Assembly (NCBI GenBank): GCA_017307755.1
Contig: JAFKGQ010000009.1
Location: 434,001 to 498,000, forward strand
Origin: Chitinophagaceae bacterium
GTDB taxonomy: Bacteria > Bacteroidota > Bacteroidia > Chitinophagales > Chitinophagaceae
DNA length: 64,000 nt
Direction of reading: 5' to 3'
This document shows, in pieces, positions 35,576-45,138 of the stretch. A program made the position numbers and the translations under genes. Position 1 is the stretch's first letter; the number at the start of each line of letters is the position of its first letter. Below the pieces are notes generated by a model. It was not told where the DNA came from. It made no database searches and was given only the letters and a program-made list of their open reading frames with translations.

Positions 35576-37339
35576 ATGAAAAACATGAAGACTTCGATAT
35601 ACAACGTTAAGCACTGGGCGCCCGTCATCCTCCTCCTCTGGATCTCCGGTGCGGCCTGTACCAAACTCAATGTAAAGACTTATAGCGTGCTGCCTGCCGC
35701 CGAGTTCTGGAACAATCCTGACAATATTCCCATCGGAAAGCTCGCGCCCTATACCGCACTTGGCAATATCGTAGGACATAGCGGTGTCGGCAATATGATG
35801 GAGATTACCTCTGATGAAATGGTCTATCCGACCCGCGGCACCGACTGGTACGACGGCGGTCAATGGGCCAGAATGTATTACCACCAGAACCTCCCCAGCG
35901 ATGTCGACGGAAATGTGGACGGATGCTGGCAGGGCTGTCTCAGCGGCATCTCCAAATGCAATTATGTTATTTTGACGCTCCAGGGTCTGCCCGCGGGCAC
36001 CGACCCCAATCTCGATGCCGACGTCGCCGAAATGACCGCACTCCGCAGTATCTTCTATTATAAGGCAATGGTCCTTTTTGGTAATTTCCCCTACGTCAAT
36101 TACGCCGTCGACCCGACTAAGGTCACCCAAACCCCGATGGCCGCCATCTTCGACAGCCTTGAGACCTCACTCAAAGCATCCATTCCCCACCTCACCGCCA
36201 CCATCGACAATTCTACCTACGGAATAGTCAACAGATATACGGCTTTTGCCCTTCTGGCGAGAATGTATTTGAACGCGAAATATTACACCGGCAAGGACCG
36301 CTTTGCCGACTGCGTCGCCATGTGCGATTCCATCATAAACAACAAACACTATAAGCTCGAAGATAATTATTTCGACTGCTTTGTGGGTATCAACAACCAG
36401 AGCAAAGAAAATATCCTCGTGGTCCCCGGCACCCAAAGCGGGCTGACTTATACCAATGGTCTTGTACAGGCCTCGATCGAGTTCAATTCCTCCCTGACCT
36501 TTGGCATCCCCTGTTGTAATTATGGAAACAACGGCGCCTCCAGTACCCGGGATTTCTACCAGTATTTTGATACGGCTTCAAGCTATTCCACCAATACACA
36601 GCAGATCAACGGCAGGACCGTACACAACGTCCTGCGTACCTTCAACGACCAGCGCACGGGACAATACCTTGTCGGTCAGCAGTTCCAGGGAGACGGCGTC
36701 AGCAATTATCCCCCGAACAAGAACTGGATCGTAGCCAACGACGACGTTTGCTGTACGTATGACGGCGATGCTTCCACGGCCGCAACGACCAAGATCGGTG
36801 ACAATTACAACGGCCTGAAGTCTCCCGTCATCTATTATGATACCATGGCCGAATTTACTTTCGACACCAAGCCGGCCTATTTCCGTCATGCAGGCGTCCG
36901 CAATATCAAGTACTGGCCGCAGCCGGGCCTTCCCCCCAATGGCAATATGGGGAATGCCTGGTCCGTATTTCGTCTCGCCGACGTCTATCTTATGCGCGGA
37001 GAAGCCAATTACTGGCTCGGGAACCTGCCCGACGCACTTAGCGATTTCAATACGGTCCGTGACCGTGCCTACAGCCACAACACGGCTTATTATTGGAAGC
37101 TCGCAGATCTGACTCCTGATAATATCCTTGCGGAACGGGGCCGGGAACTTGCCTGGGAAGATGTCCGCAGGATCGATCAGATCAGGATGCAGGAGTATAC
37201 CGGCACACCGTATTTCACCAGGGCAAGGTCGTATCCGCCCAAACCGGCCGACAACGCGGATAAGCATACTTATTGGCTGCCCGTGCCTACAGTCGAGATC
37301 AATACGAATCCAAACCTGAAACAAAATCCCGGGTACTGA
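35576..37339 (+). CDS. SusD/RagB-family glycan-binding lipoprotein
   Basis: A 587-residue SusD-type surface lipoprotein, paired with the SusC 17 bp upstream. The signal peptide ends SGAAC (Cys28, or Cys25 from the second Met, followed by T-K). Family features include the N-terminal AEFWNNPDNI, the TPR-containing EMTALRSIFYYKAMVLFGNFPYV, and the C-terminal RLADVYLMRGEANYWLGNLPDALSDFNTVRDRA...ERGRELAWEDVRRIDQIRM and a final NPNLKQNPGY. A middle segment with repeated cysteines (GIPCCNYGN and DDVCCTYDG) is unusual and may form disulfides at the surface. The next gene starts within 5 bp. Confidence 0.95.
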   Translation: MKNMKTSIYNVKHWAPVILLLWISGAACTKLNVKTYSVLPAAEFWNNPDNIPIGKLAPYTALGNIVGHSGVGNMMEITSDEMVYPTRGTDWYDGGQWARMYYHQNLPSDVDGNVDGCWQGCLSGISKCNYVILTLQGLPAGTDPNLDADVAEMTALRSIFYYKAMVLFGNFPYVNYAVDPTKVTQTPMAAIFDSLETSLKASIPHLTATIDNSTYGIVNRYTAFALLARMYLNAKYYTGKDRFADCVAMCDSIINNKHYKLEDNYFDCFVGINNQSKENILVVPGTQSGLTYTNGLVQASIEFNSSLTFGIPCCNYGNNGASSTRDFYQYFDTASSYSTNTQQINGRTVHNVLRTFNDQRTGQYLVGQQFQGDGVSNYPPNKNWIVANDDVCCTYDGDASTAATTKIGDNYNGLKSPVIYYDTMAEFTFDTKPAYFRHAGVRNIKYWPQPGLPPNGNMGNAWSVFRLADVYLMRGEANYWLGNLPDALSDFNTVRDRAYSHNTAYYWKLADLTPDNILAERGRELAWEDVRRIDQIRMQEYTGTPYFTRARSYPPKPADNADKHTYWLPVPTVEINTNPNLKQNPGY

Positions 37340-37343
37340 TCCA

Positions 37344-40300
37344 TTGCCAGGGCGCAATCATATAGTCCTTTTGACCGGGTACATGATATTGCTGGCCGCC
37401 TGTACCCATCGCCCCTCCCCGCTGTTCACAAAAATGAAGGCTGCGGAGACGGGCATCGGGTTCATCAACGTCAATACCGACCGCGATACGCTCAGTATCC
37501 TGGATTATCTCTATTATTATAATGGGGCAGGGGTCGCCATCGGGGATATCAACAATGACGGTCTGCCGGATATCTATCTGGCGGCCAATCAGGGAGGCAA
37601 CAAACTCTATCTTAACAAAGGAAATTTCAGATTTGAAGACATTACCGCCAAGGCCCATGTCGGCGGTCAAGCGGATTGGACCACCGGCGTGACCATGGCT
37701 GATATCAATGGCGATGGCCTCCTCGATATCTATGTCAGCGCCGTCGGCGATTTTGATCCCAGAGACCATAATGGCGACACACACCTGTATTTCCGGAATT
37801 CACGCAATCAGCTCTTTCTGAATAATGGCGACAATACCTTTACCGAATGCGCCGAAAAATATGGTATTGCGGTGAAAGGATACAATACCCAGGCTGTCTT
37901 TTTCGACTATGACAAAGACGGGGACCTCGATCTTTTTGTGCTTCAGCATTCCACCCACCAGACCGACGCATATGGCCCCGTCTCGCTCAGAGAGAAGTAC
38001 AGTCCTGAAAGCGGCGGAAAGCTCTTCCGGAACGACGGTGAGCATTTCACCGACGTTACCAGATCTTCCGGCATCTACAGCAGCGCCCTGGGATACGGCC
38101 TTGGAGTCGCCGTCGCCGACCTTGACAACGATGGATACGACGATATCTATGTCAGCAACGACTTCCACGAGAACGATTATTATTATCTCAACCAGCGCGA
38201 CGGCACCTTCAAAGAGATAAATGCCCGCGCCTTTGGTCATGAGTCGAAGTTTTCCATGGGCAACGATATCGCCGACATCAACCACGACGGCTGGCTCGAT
38301 GTCATGACGGTGGATATGTTGCCCTCAGATGAGAAGGTACTGAAGTCATCCCTTGGCGATGATCCCCTGACCCTTTATCTCTACCAGCGAGGACTCGGAT
38401 ACAACTACCAGTATTCCCGGAATTGTCTGCAATTGAATACAGGCAGGGGTAAAAAGTTTTCCGATATCGCACTCTATAGTGGCGTCGCCGCGACTGACTG
38501 GAGCTGGGGGCCTCTGATCGCGGATTATAACCTGGACGGCAGCGACGATATCTATATCTCGAATGGTATCAAAAACCGCCCCAACGACCTTGACTATGTC
38601 AAGTTCATCTCCGGCCTCCCGCAAAACCATTTGAACACCGGCAAAAGATCGCATGATAAAGAGATCCTCCAACACCTTCCTTCCGGCGCCTGGCATAATT
38701 ATATCTTTGAAGGCGGCGCCGATTGCAAATTTATCGACCGCAGTATCGAATGGGGTTTCGACAAACCGACCCTCGCCCAGGGTGCAGCGTATGCCGATCT
38801 TGATGGCGACGGCTCCATCGATCTGGTGACCAATAATATGAATGAAGAAGCGGGCATCTATAAGAACAATATAAGGACCCAAAACCCCGGCAATCATTTC
38901 CTGACCGTCCGCTTAAAAGGTAAAGCTCCGAATACCTTTGGCATAGGCGCCAAACTTTTTGTATTTGCCGGCGGCCGTCTGCAGTTCCAGGAATTACAAC
39001 CCGAACGCGGATTTATGAGCTCCTCCGAACCGCTGTTGCATTACGGGCTCGGAAGCCTGACAAGTGCCGACAGCCTGATCCTTATCTGGCCTGATAACAC
39101 TTTCGGGCGAATCGGCCGTACAAAAGCGGATGAAAAACTCATCATAGTTTATGAGCGCAGTAAACAGGATAGTATCCAAAATTACCCATCCTTTATCGAT
39201 CACATTCTCCATGCCGGCGACGACACCGTCCTGACGGACATCACGGGAGTCTCCCACGTCGACTATCGTCACGAGGAAGATGTCTCATTTATCGATTTTA
39301 CCCGACAATGGTTCATCCCTCACGAGATCTCCACACCGGGACCAAAGATCGCCGTGGCCGATGTCAACGGGGATGGTCTGGATGATTTTTTTGTTTGCGG
39401 CGGCAAAGGGCAGGGAGGAACGCTTTTTATACAACAACCCGACGCCACCTTTTCAAGATCACCCGACTCTGTCCTTTTTCTAAAGGACCGTGCCGCTGAA
39501 GATGTCGATGCCATTTTCGCCGATGTCAACGGCGATCATTATCCCGACCTTTATGTCGCCAGCGGTGGCAATGAATTTGCCGGGCATGCCGAAGAACTCA
39601 AAGACCGTCTTTATCTCAACGATGGCAAGGGCCATTTTACAAAAAGCACAGGTCTTCCCGATCTGTTCGAAAACAAATCGATCGTACGCGCTGCCGACTT
39701 TGACAAGGACGGCGATCTAGATATCTTTGTCGGCGGCAGAGCCAATGCCCTAATCTATGGAATGCCCCCGACCAGCTATCTCTTACAAAACGACGGCAAG
39801 GGTAATTTTACGATCGTCACACCGGCAGCTGCCCCTGGTCTTGCTCAGATCGGCATGGTGACCGATGCCGCCTGGGTCGATATCGATAAAGACGGCTGGC
39901 CAGATCTCGTCCTCACCGGCGAATGGATGCCGCCGGTGCTCTTTAAAAACCACAACGGACGCCTGGTACGCGAAGAGTTGACAAATGACGACGTCGATCT
40001 CTCGGGCTGGTGGTGCGGCATGTTGGCCACAGATATCAACGGCGATGGGTACGTTGACCTCCTATTGGGCAATTATGGCCTCAACAGCAAGCTTACCGCG
40101 AGCGCATCGGCGCCCCTCAAGATGTACGTAGGAGATATGATGGGCAATCAGCGGATGTCGCAGATCATGGCCCTGCAAAAAGATGGCAATTATTATACCT
40201 TTTTGGATAAGGAGAACCTGGAAAAGCAATTGCCCTATCTGAAAAAGAAATACCTTAACTATGGAGAAATGGCGGGGCTCACTGTAGAACAGATCTTTGG

Positions 40301-40712
40301 AAAGAAGCTGGATAGCTGTGCGCTCTTTGAAGCCTATTCACTGGCCTCGACCGTATTGATCAACGACGGACACGGACATTTCAGATCGCAGCCTTTGCCG
40401 TACCAGATGCAATGGTCGCCTATTTTTACATTTGCACAGGCCGATCTGAATGGGGACGGCAGGCCGGATCTTATGACCGGGGGTAATTTTGATGGGACCG
40501 AACCCTACGAAGGACGTTACGACGCAATGCCCCTGGGGCTGTACCGGGGAGACGGGAAGGGCTCCTTTAACAGCATCCTGCCTCTTCCCCCGCTGCTGGA
40601 TACGCTGTCGGGAGAAGTACGCAGCATTCAACCCATCCGGCTGGCGGGTGGCGGAAAAGCTCTGCTCGTAGGGTTCAACAACGGGCCTCTGCGAGTGCTG
40701 TCCTACCGGTGA
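37344..40712 (+). CDS. VCBS/FG-GAP repeat and ASPIC/UnbV (CRTAC1-type) lipoprotein
   Basis: A 1122-residue predicted surface lipoprotein (lipobox LAAC, Cys20, followed by T-H). The start is TTG at 37344, since the only nearby ATG (37383) would leave too short a signal peptide; a TTG at 37371 is another option. Many calcium-binding FG-GAP/VCBS motifs of the type D-x-N-x-D-G-x-x-D are visible (DINNDGLPDIYLA, DYDKDGDLDLFVL, DLDNDGYDDIYVS, DVNGDGLDDFFV, DFDKDGDLDIFVG, DLNGDGRPDLMTG), forming at least two seven-bladed propellers. Between them, at about residues 514-605, is an ASPIC/UnbV domain (VRLKGKAPNTFGIGAKL...LIWPDNTF). Such proteins commonly follow SusC/SusD in Chitinophagaceae and probably bind glycan at the surface. 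Its 3' end overlaps the convergent GyrI-like gene by 10 bp. Confidence 0.92.
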   Translation: MPGRNHIVLLTGYMILLAACTHRPSPLFTKMKAAETGIGFINVNTDRDTLSILDYLYYYNGAGVAIGDINNDGLPDIYLAANQGGNKLYLNKGNFRFEDITAKAHVGGQADWTTGVTMADINGDGLLDIYVSAVGDFDPRDHNGDTHLYFRNSRNQLFLNNGDNTFTECAEKYGIAVKGYNTQAVFFDYDKDGDLDLFVLQHSTHQTDAYGPVSLREKYSPESGGKLFRNDGEHFTDVTRSSGIYSSALGYGLGVAVADLDNDGYDDIYVSNDFHENDYYYLNQRDGTFKEINARAFGHESKFSMGNDIADINHDGWLDVMTVDMLPSDEKVLKSSLGDDPLTLYLYQRGLGYNYQYSRNCLQLNTGRGKKFSDIALYSGVAATDWSWGPLIADYNLDGSDDIYISNGIKNRPNDLDYVKFISGLPQNHLNTGKRSHDKEILQHLPSGAWHNYIFEGGADCKFIDRSIEWGFDKPTLAQGAAYADLDGDGSIDLVTNNMNEEAGIYKNNIRTQNPGNHFLTVRLKGKAPNTFGIGAKLFVFAGGRLQFQELQPERGFMSSSEPLLHYGLGSLTSADSLILIWPDNTFGRIGRTKADEKLIIVYERSKQDSIQNYPSFIDHILHAGDDTVLTDITGVSHVDYRHEEDVSFIDFTRQWFIPHEISTPGPKIAVADVNGDGLDDFFVCGGKGQGGTLFIQQPDATFSRSPDSVLFLKDRAAEDVDAIFADVNGDHYPDLYVASGGNEFAGHAEELKDRLYLNDGKGHFTKSTGLPDLFENKSIVRAADFDKDGDLDIFVGGRANALIYGMPPTSYLLQNDGKGNFTIVTPAAAPGLAQIGMVTDAAWVDIDKDGWPDLVLTGEWMPPVLFKNHNGRLVREELTNDDVDLSGWWCGMLATDINGDGYVDLLLGNYGLNSKLTASASAPLKMYVGDMMGNQRMSQIMALQKDGNYYTFLDKENLEKQLPYLKKKYLNYGEMAGLTVEQIFGKKLDSCALFEAYSLASTVLINDGHGHFRSQPLPYQMQWSPIFTFAQADLNGDGRPDLMTGGNFDGTEPYEGRYDAMPLGLYRGDGKGSFNSILPLPPLLDTLSGEVRSIQPIRLAGGGKALLVGFNNGPLRVLSYR

Positions 40713-41587
40713 CTAACCGGATAGATCAGGTCGATCCTGATCGTCGAGCTGTCGGAGCCCGGTAGGGGAGACTGATACTGTTCGTAAGGAAGACCTCGTT
40801 TGGCCAACCCGTGATCGGAAATAAATTTTTCCATCGCCGCGTACAGACCGGTGCGCTCGTCAAACCGGCCTTCGAACCGGCCGACGACCAGACCGAGTGT
40901 TGAAGGCAACTGCCGGAAGTTGTAAGCCGCGTCGGTGTAGATCGATTTATCGATGTTGAGGCCGGCCATCAACGTAATGGAATCGTGATCCAGCCGGGTA
41001 ATGGCGATATTACGGGCGATGACCTTGCTGGATTCTTTGGCGGCATAGGTTTCCAGCGACTGGAATATACCGGGCAGGACCTTGAAAAGATCGCTCGAAC
41101 GAAGATCCGTCTGCTTCGTCAGGAAAAAAGAATCGACCAGCTTTTGTGTTCTGATCGGATAACCATAAAAACGGAGATTGTCCTGCAGATAGGAGCGAAG
41201 CTCGTCGACGGTATGCACATCAGTACCGGATCTTTCCAGAGAGGGGAAAAGCGAGTAAAACAAGGATGTCACGTGGACATAGGAGATATTTGAATGCTGC
41301 GGATCTTGTTGACGTGATAGATCGGGAGCCAGCGAGATCGCAAATTCGGTGCTGTCTCCGCCGTGGGCGGGTTCGCTGATGGTCCAACGCATGAATCCGG
41401 CCTCATTGATATGGGTATTCCTGCCCGAGTCTAAAGTCCGCCAACTGCCCGGTCTGTGTAAGGCCGCGACACTATTAGCCAGGGTGTTGGCGATGGTGAC
41501 AGACCGGATCTGTTTGACGGGAATAACAAGGCTGATCAAAACAAGGACGATGAGGAGAGAAAAGAAAATAGCGATCAGTTTTTTCAT
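40703..41587 (-). CDS. Membrane-anchored GyrI-like (effector-binding) protein
   Basis: A 294-residue protein with an N-terminal membrane helix or uncleaved signal (MKKLIAIFFSLLIVLVLISLVIP) followed by an extracytoplasmic region. An N-terminal segment (about 25-110) resembles the SRPBCC-like lead domain that often precedes GyrI domains in this phylum. The C-terminal GyrI/AraC-effector-binding-like domain is at about 215-292 (TLGLVVGRFEGRFDERTGLYAAMEKFISDHGL...PYEQYQSP...IRIDLIYPV). GyrI-like domains bind small molecules. There is no DNA-binding domain, so it is not a regulator itself. It is divergent from the first GH29 gene (37-bp gap) and convergent with the VCBS gene. A role in the PUL is possible but unproven. 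Confidence 0.7.
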   Translation of the reverse strand: MKKLIAIFFSLLIVLVLISLVIPVKQIRSVTIANTLANSVAALHRPGSWRTLDSGRNTHINEAGFMRWTISEPAHGGDSTEFAISLAPDLSRQQDPQHSNISYVHVTSLFYSLFPSLERSGTDVHTVDELRSYLQDNLRFYGYPIRTQKLVDSFFLTKQTDLRSSDLFKVLPGIFQSLETYAAKESSKVIARNIAITRLDHDSITLMAGLNIDKSIYTDAAYNFRQLPSTLGLVVGRFEGRFDERTGLYAAMEKFISDHGLAKRGLPYEQYQSPLPGSDSSTIRIDLIYPVSHR

Positions 41588-41624
41588 ATGTGCATTATTG
41601 TTTTAAAAGTAAATAAATTTTAAG

Positions 41625-43682
41625 TTGAAAAAGGTTTGCTTGCTGTTGTTTTTTTGTCTGCCGGCATTGGCGCCGGAGGCGCAGGTGTATGCTCCGAATT
41701 GGGAATCCCTGGATAAGCGGCCCGTCCCGCAATGGTACCAGGATGCGAAGTTTGGGATCTTTATCCATTGGGGCGTGTATTCAGTGCCCGCATTCCGCAC
41801 CAAAGGAGAATATGCGGAATGGTATCAGAATGGATTGAACAGTGGCGATACCGCTGTTATTGCTTATCACAAGCGGCAATACGGGGACCTTACCTACTAC
41901 CAACTGGTGGATAGATTCAGGGCGCCCCTCTTCAATCCCGACGATTGGGCCCACCTGATAGAAAAATCCGGTGCTCGTTATGTTGTGCTTACCTCCAAAC
42001 ACCACGACGGATTTGCGCTCTGGCCTAGTAAGGAAGCCACCCGCGACTGGGGATTCCCCTGGAATGCCGTCGATGCAGGACCGCACCGCGACCTGCTCGG
42101 CGATCTTTTTACCGCATTACGCAAGACCAGTGTCCATCCCGGGCTCTACTATTCCCTCTATGAATGGTACAATCCTATTTGGCTGAAAGACCATCGACAA
42201 TATGTGGTGCAGCACGAATGGCCGCAGATGAAAGACCTTGTCAGCAGCTACAAACCCGAGATCTTCTGGACCGATGGCGAGTGGGACGAAACAGCCGAAA
42301 CCTGGAAATCGCAGGAATTCCTCGCCTGGCTATACAACGAAAGCCCCATCAAAGACAAGGTCGTCACCTATGATCGTTGGGGAAAGGGCGTTCGTTTCAA
42401 ACACGGAGGCGTGTTCACGCCCGAATACCAGCCTGATGTCAGTTTTGCAGATCATTATTATGAAGAGAGCCGCGGCATGGGATACTCTTATGGCTATAAC
42501 CGCAATGAGGACGCCTGGGACTATAATTCCGCCGAAACCATGATCGGACAATTGGTCGACAAGACCAGCGGCGGCGGCAATTTCCTTCTCGATATAGGCC
42601 CTGATGCCGACGGCAAGATCCCGCCTATCATGCAGGAACGACTTCTGCAGATCGGCGAATGGATGCAGATCAACCACGAGGCGATATACAATACTTCCCG
42701 CTGGAGAACCCCGCGGCAGACTGGCGCCGACGGAAAGCCTGAATGCTTCTTCACGTACAACAAAAACACCAAAGACCTCTTCCTTATCCTCCCGCATTGG
42801 CCGGCCAGCTCCTTTACCATAAAAGACCTTGTCATCCCACCAGGTACGAAGATCGAGCTTCTTGAGTCTCGTCAGGCTTTGGATGCGCACCAGGACGGAA
42901 AGGAACTACGGATCGAATTCCCTGTTTATGATCCGGCGACTATCAAGGGCAAATATTATTATGTGATCAGACTAGCCGGAGCCGGCGATTTTGCCGATAA
43001 TCCGAGGATCGATCTTCAATATCCCGGCAATTCCCTCAAACCCATCGTCAATATTTTAGTCAGAGATGGCAGTCAGATAAGGTATACGCTGGATGGCTCC
43101 ATCCCCGATGAGAACGCCACATTGTTTACAAAGCCCTTCACGCCCCAGCAATCGGCCACGCTGACCATACGTTCCTTCAGACCCGGCGCTCTACCCAGCA
43201 ACCCCATCGTCGTACCACTGACCGTCTACCCGCTGTTGCCGGCTGCCCATTCCACCGCGGGGAAGCAAGGCCTCAAGCTCACCCGTTATGAGCTCATTCC
43301 CGAAACCGTGAAAGATCTGGACAAAGCAACGCCCATCGGAGACACCGTTTCTTCACGGCCTTCCATCAATGATCTCCCGCGTGCCGACAACGCCGGCCTG
43401 CTCTATACGGGCTATGTCCAGACGCCTCGCGATGCACTTTATACCTGGTATCTCTCCGTCGATGACGGCGCCGTGCTCTGGATCGACAGCCAATTGGTCA
43501 TCGACCACGACGGCAAGCATGCCAATACCGAAAAATCTGGAAAGATCGCATTAAAAAAAGGACCGCATGTTTTCAAACTGGCCTATATTCAGGCAGGCAG
43601 CGATAAAGCTCTCAAACTGGAATACAGCGCCAACGGCATCGAAAGACAGGAATTACCAGCTACCGCCTGGGTTCACGAATAA
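41625..43682 (+). CDS. GH29 alpha-L-fucosidase with C-terminal CHB_HEX_C-like and PA14 domains
   Basis: A 685-residue secreted fucosidase starting at TTG 41625, which opens the signal peptide MKKVCLLLFFCLPALAPEAQ; no ATG is available between the divergent gene and the catalytic domain. The GH29 domain covers about residues 24-455: WYQDAKFGIFIHWGVYSVPAF, VLTSKHHDGFALWPS and FWTDGEW, where Asp217 is the predicted catalytic nucleophile. A chitobiase C-terminal-like Ig domain (about 460-540, IRYTLDGSIPDENATLFTKPF) and a PA14 domain (about 548-685, GYVQTPRDALYTWYLSVDDGAVLWIDSQLVIDHDG) follow; PA14 probably binds carbohydrate. It hydrolyses terminal alpha-L-fucose with retention. The second GH29 gene begins 13 bp downstream, so they form an operon. 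Confidence 0.95.
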   Translation: MKKVCLLLFFCLPALAPEAQVYAPNWESLDKRPVPQWYQDAKFGIFIHWGVYSVPAFRTKGEYAEWYQNGLNSGDTAVIAYHKRQYGDLTYYQLVDRFRAPLFNPDDWAHLIEKSGARYVVLTSKHHDGFALWPSKEATRDWGFPWNAVDAGPHRDLLGDLFTALRKTSVHPGLYYSLYEWYNPIWLKDHRQYVVQHEWPQMKDLVSSYKPEIFWTDGEWDETAETWKSQEFLAWLYNESPIKDKVVTYDRWGKGVRFKHGGVFTPEYQPDVSFADHYYEESRGMGYSYGYNRNEDAWDYNSAETMIGQLVDKTSGGGNFLLDIGPDADGKIPPIMQERLLQIGEWMQINHEAIYNTSRWRTPRQTGADGKPECFFTYNKNTKDLFLILPHWPASSFTIKDLVIPPGTKIELLESRQALDAHQDGKELRIEFPVYDPATIKGKYYYVIRLAGAGDFADNPRIDLQYPGNSLKPIVNILVRDGSQIRYTLDGSIPDENATLFTKPFTPQQSATLTIRSFRPGALPSNPIVVPLTVYPLLPAAHSTAGKQGLKLTRYELIPETVKDLDKATPIGDTVSSRPSINDLPRADNAGLLYTGYVQTPRDALYTWYLSVDDGAVLWIDSQLVIDHDGKHANTEKSGKIALKKGPHVFKLAYIQAGSDKALKLEYSANGIERQELPATAWVHE

Positions 43683-43695
43683 CTCAACCAGACAT

Positions 43696-45138
43696 ATGAA
43701 ACGCATCTATTGTACGCTATTAATGACGACCGTTCTCCTGACTGCAACGGCTCAACACAAGTACCAGGCTACCTGGGAATCCCTGGGGCAGTATACCACT
43801 CCCGATTGGTTCAGAGACGCCAAATTCGGCATCTTTATCCACTGGGGCGTCTATTCCGTCCCCGCCTTTGGCAGTGAATGGTACCCCCGCAACATGTACG
43901 ACTCGACCTCACCCGAGTTCAAGCACCATGTCGCCACCTATGGCCCGCAAAAAAATTTCGGGTACAAAGATTTTGTGCCCTTGTTCAAAGCGGAGAAATG
44001 GGATCCCGCACAATGGGTGGCTTTATTCAAAAAAGCAGGCGCTAAATACATCGTGCCCGTGGCCGAACACCACGACGGATTTGCGATGTACAAGACCAGC
44101 CTCAGTAGATGGAATGCCTATGAGATGGGACCGAAACGCGATGTGCTGGGCGAACTGTCCGCCGAGATCCGCAAACAGGGTCTGATCTTCGGGCTCTCCT
44201 CCCATCGCATCGAACACTGGTTCTTCTTCAACGGCGGCAGACAATTCCTTTCCGATGTCCTGGACCCGAAGAACGGGGACCTCTATGGACCGGCCCGCGA
44301 AGAAAGCGACGATCCCTCGCCAGAGTTCATGGCCGATTGGCTCCTGCGCTGTACCGAGCTTGTGGATCGTTACCAACCTCAGCTCTTTTGGTTCGACTGG
44401 TGGATCGAACAGCCGGCGCTGGATCCTTACCGTAAAACCTTTGCTTCTTACTACTACAATAAAGGGTTGCAATGGGACAAAGGTGTCGTCATCAACTACA
44501 AATACGATAAATCCTTTCCCACCGGCGTCGCCGTGCTCGATCTCGAACGTGGTAAGCTAGACTCTGTCCGCCGCCTGCCCTGGCAGACAGACGACGCTAT
44601 CGGCAACGAATCCTGGGGTTATGCCGCCGGCAATACATTTAAATCCGCACAGTATGTCGTCACCAACCTCATCGATATCGTGAGCAAGAATGGGAACCTG
44701 TTATTGAATATCGGACCCCGCAGCGACGGCACCCTCACCGAAGAAGAAACCGCTACATTGCTCGGCACAGGCAAATGGCTTGATATAAACGGCGAGGCGA
44801 TCTATGGCACAAGACCCTGGCGCGTATATGGGGAAGGACCGACAAGATCTGCAAGTGGAGCGTTTGCCGATCAGAAGGAGCCGTTTACGGCCAAGGACAT
44901 ACGTTTCACGACCAAGGGCACGACACTCTATGTCATCACGCTGGGGACGCCGAAAGAAAAAACGGTCATCAAAAGCCTGGGACTGAACGCCCATCCCGGC
45001 GTCATCGCCTCTGTCGAGATCCCCGGCAGCACGGAAAGACCGAAATGGGCGCAAAAAGCGGACGCATTGATCATCGAACCGTCTGTCACCTATCCCGCTG
45101 AATTCGCGGTGGTATATAAGGTAAATTTTAAAAACTAA
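43696..45138 (+). CDS. GH29 alpha-L-fucosidase (short form)
   Basis: A 480-residue secreted fucosidase. ATG 43696 begins a signal peptide (MKRIYCTLLMTTVLLTATAQ); the frame is open upstream to 43567 inside the previous gene but without signal features. The GH29 domain shows WFRDAKFGIFIHWGVYSVPAFG, YIVPVAEHHDGFAMYKTS and LFWFDWW, where Asp234 is the predicted nucleophile. It lacks the CHB_HEX_C and PA14 modules of its neighbour. The differing sequences around the active site (SSHRIEHWFFFNGGR versus SLYEWYNPIWLKDHR) suggest different linkage preference. The stop codon overlaps the stop of the convergent GH97 gene. Confidence 0.95.
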   Translation: MKRIYCTLLMTTVLLTATAQHKYQATWESLGQYTTPDWFRDAKFGIFIHWGVYSVPAFGSEWYPRNMYDSTSPEFKHHVATYGPQKNFGYKDFVPLFKAEKWDPAQWVALFKKAGAKYIVPVAEHHDGFAMYKTSLSRWNAYEMGPKRDVLGELSAEIRKQGLIFGLSSHRIEHWFFFNGGRQFLSDVLDPKNGDLYGPAREESDDPSPEFMADWLLRCTELVDRYQPQLFWFDWWIEQPALDPYRKTFASYYYNKGLQWDKGVVINYKYDKSFPTGVAVLDLERGKLDSVRRLPWQTDDAIGNESWGYAAGNTFKSAQYVVTNLIDIVSKNGNLLLNIGPRSDGTLTEEETATLLGTGKWLDINGEAIYGTRPWRVYGEGPTRSASGAFADQKEPFTAKDIRFTTKGTTLYVITLGTPKEKTVIKSLGLNAHPGVIASVEIPGSTERPKWAQKADALIIEPSVTYPAEFAVVYKVNFKN

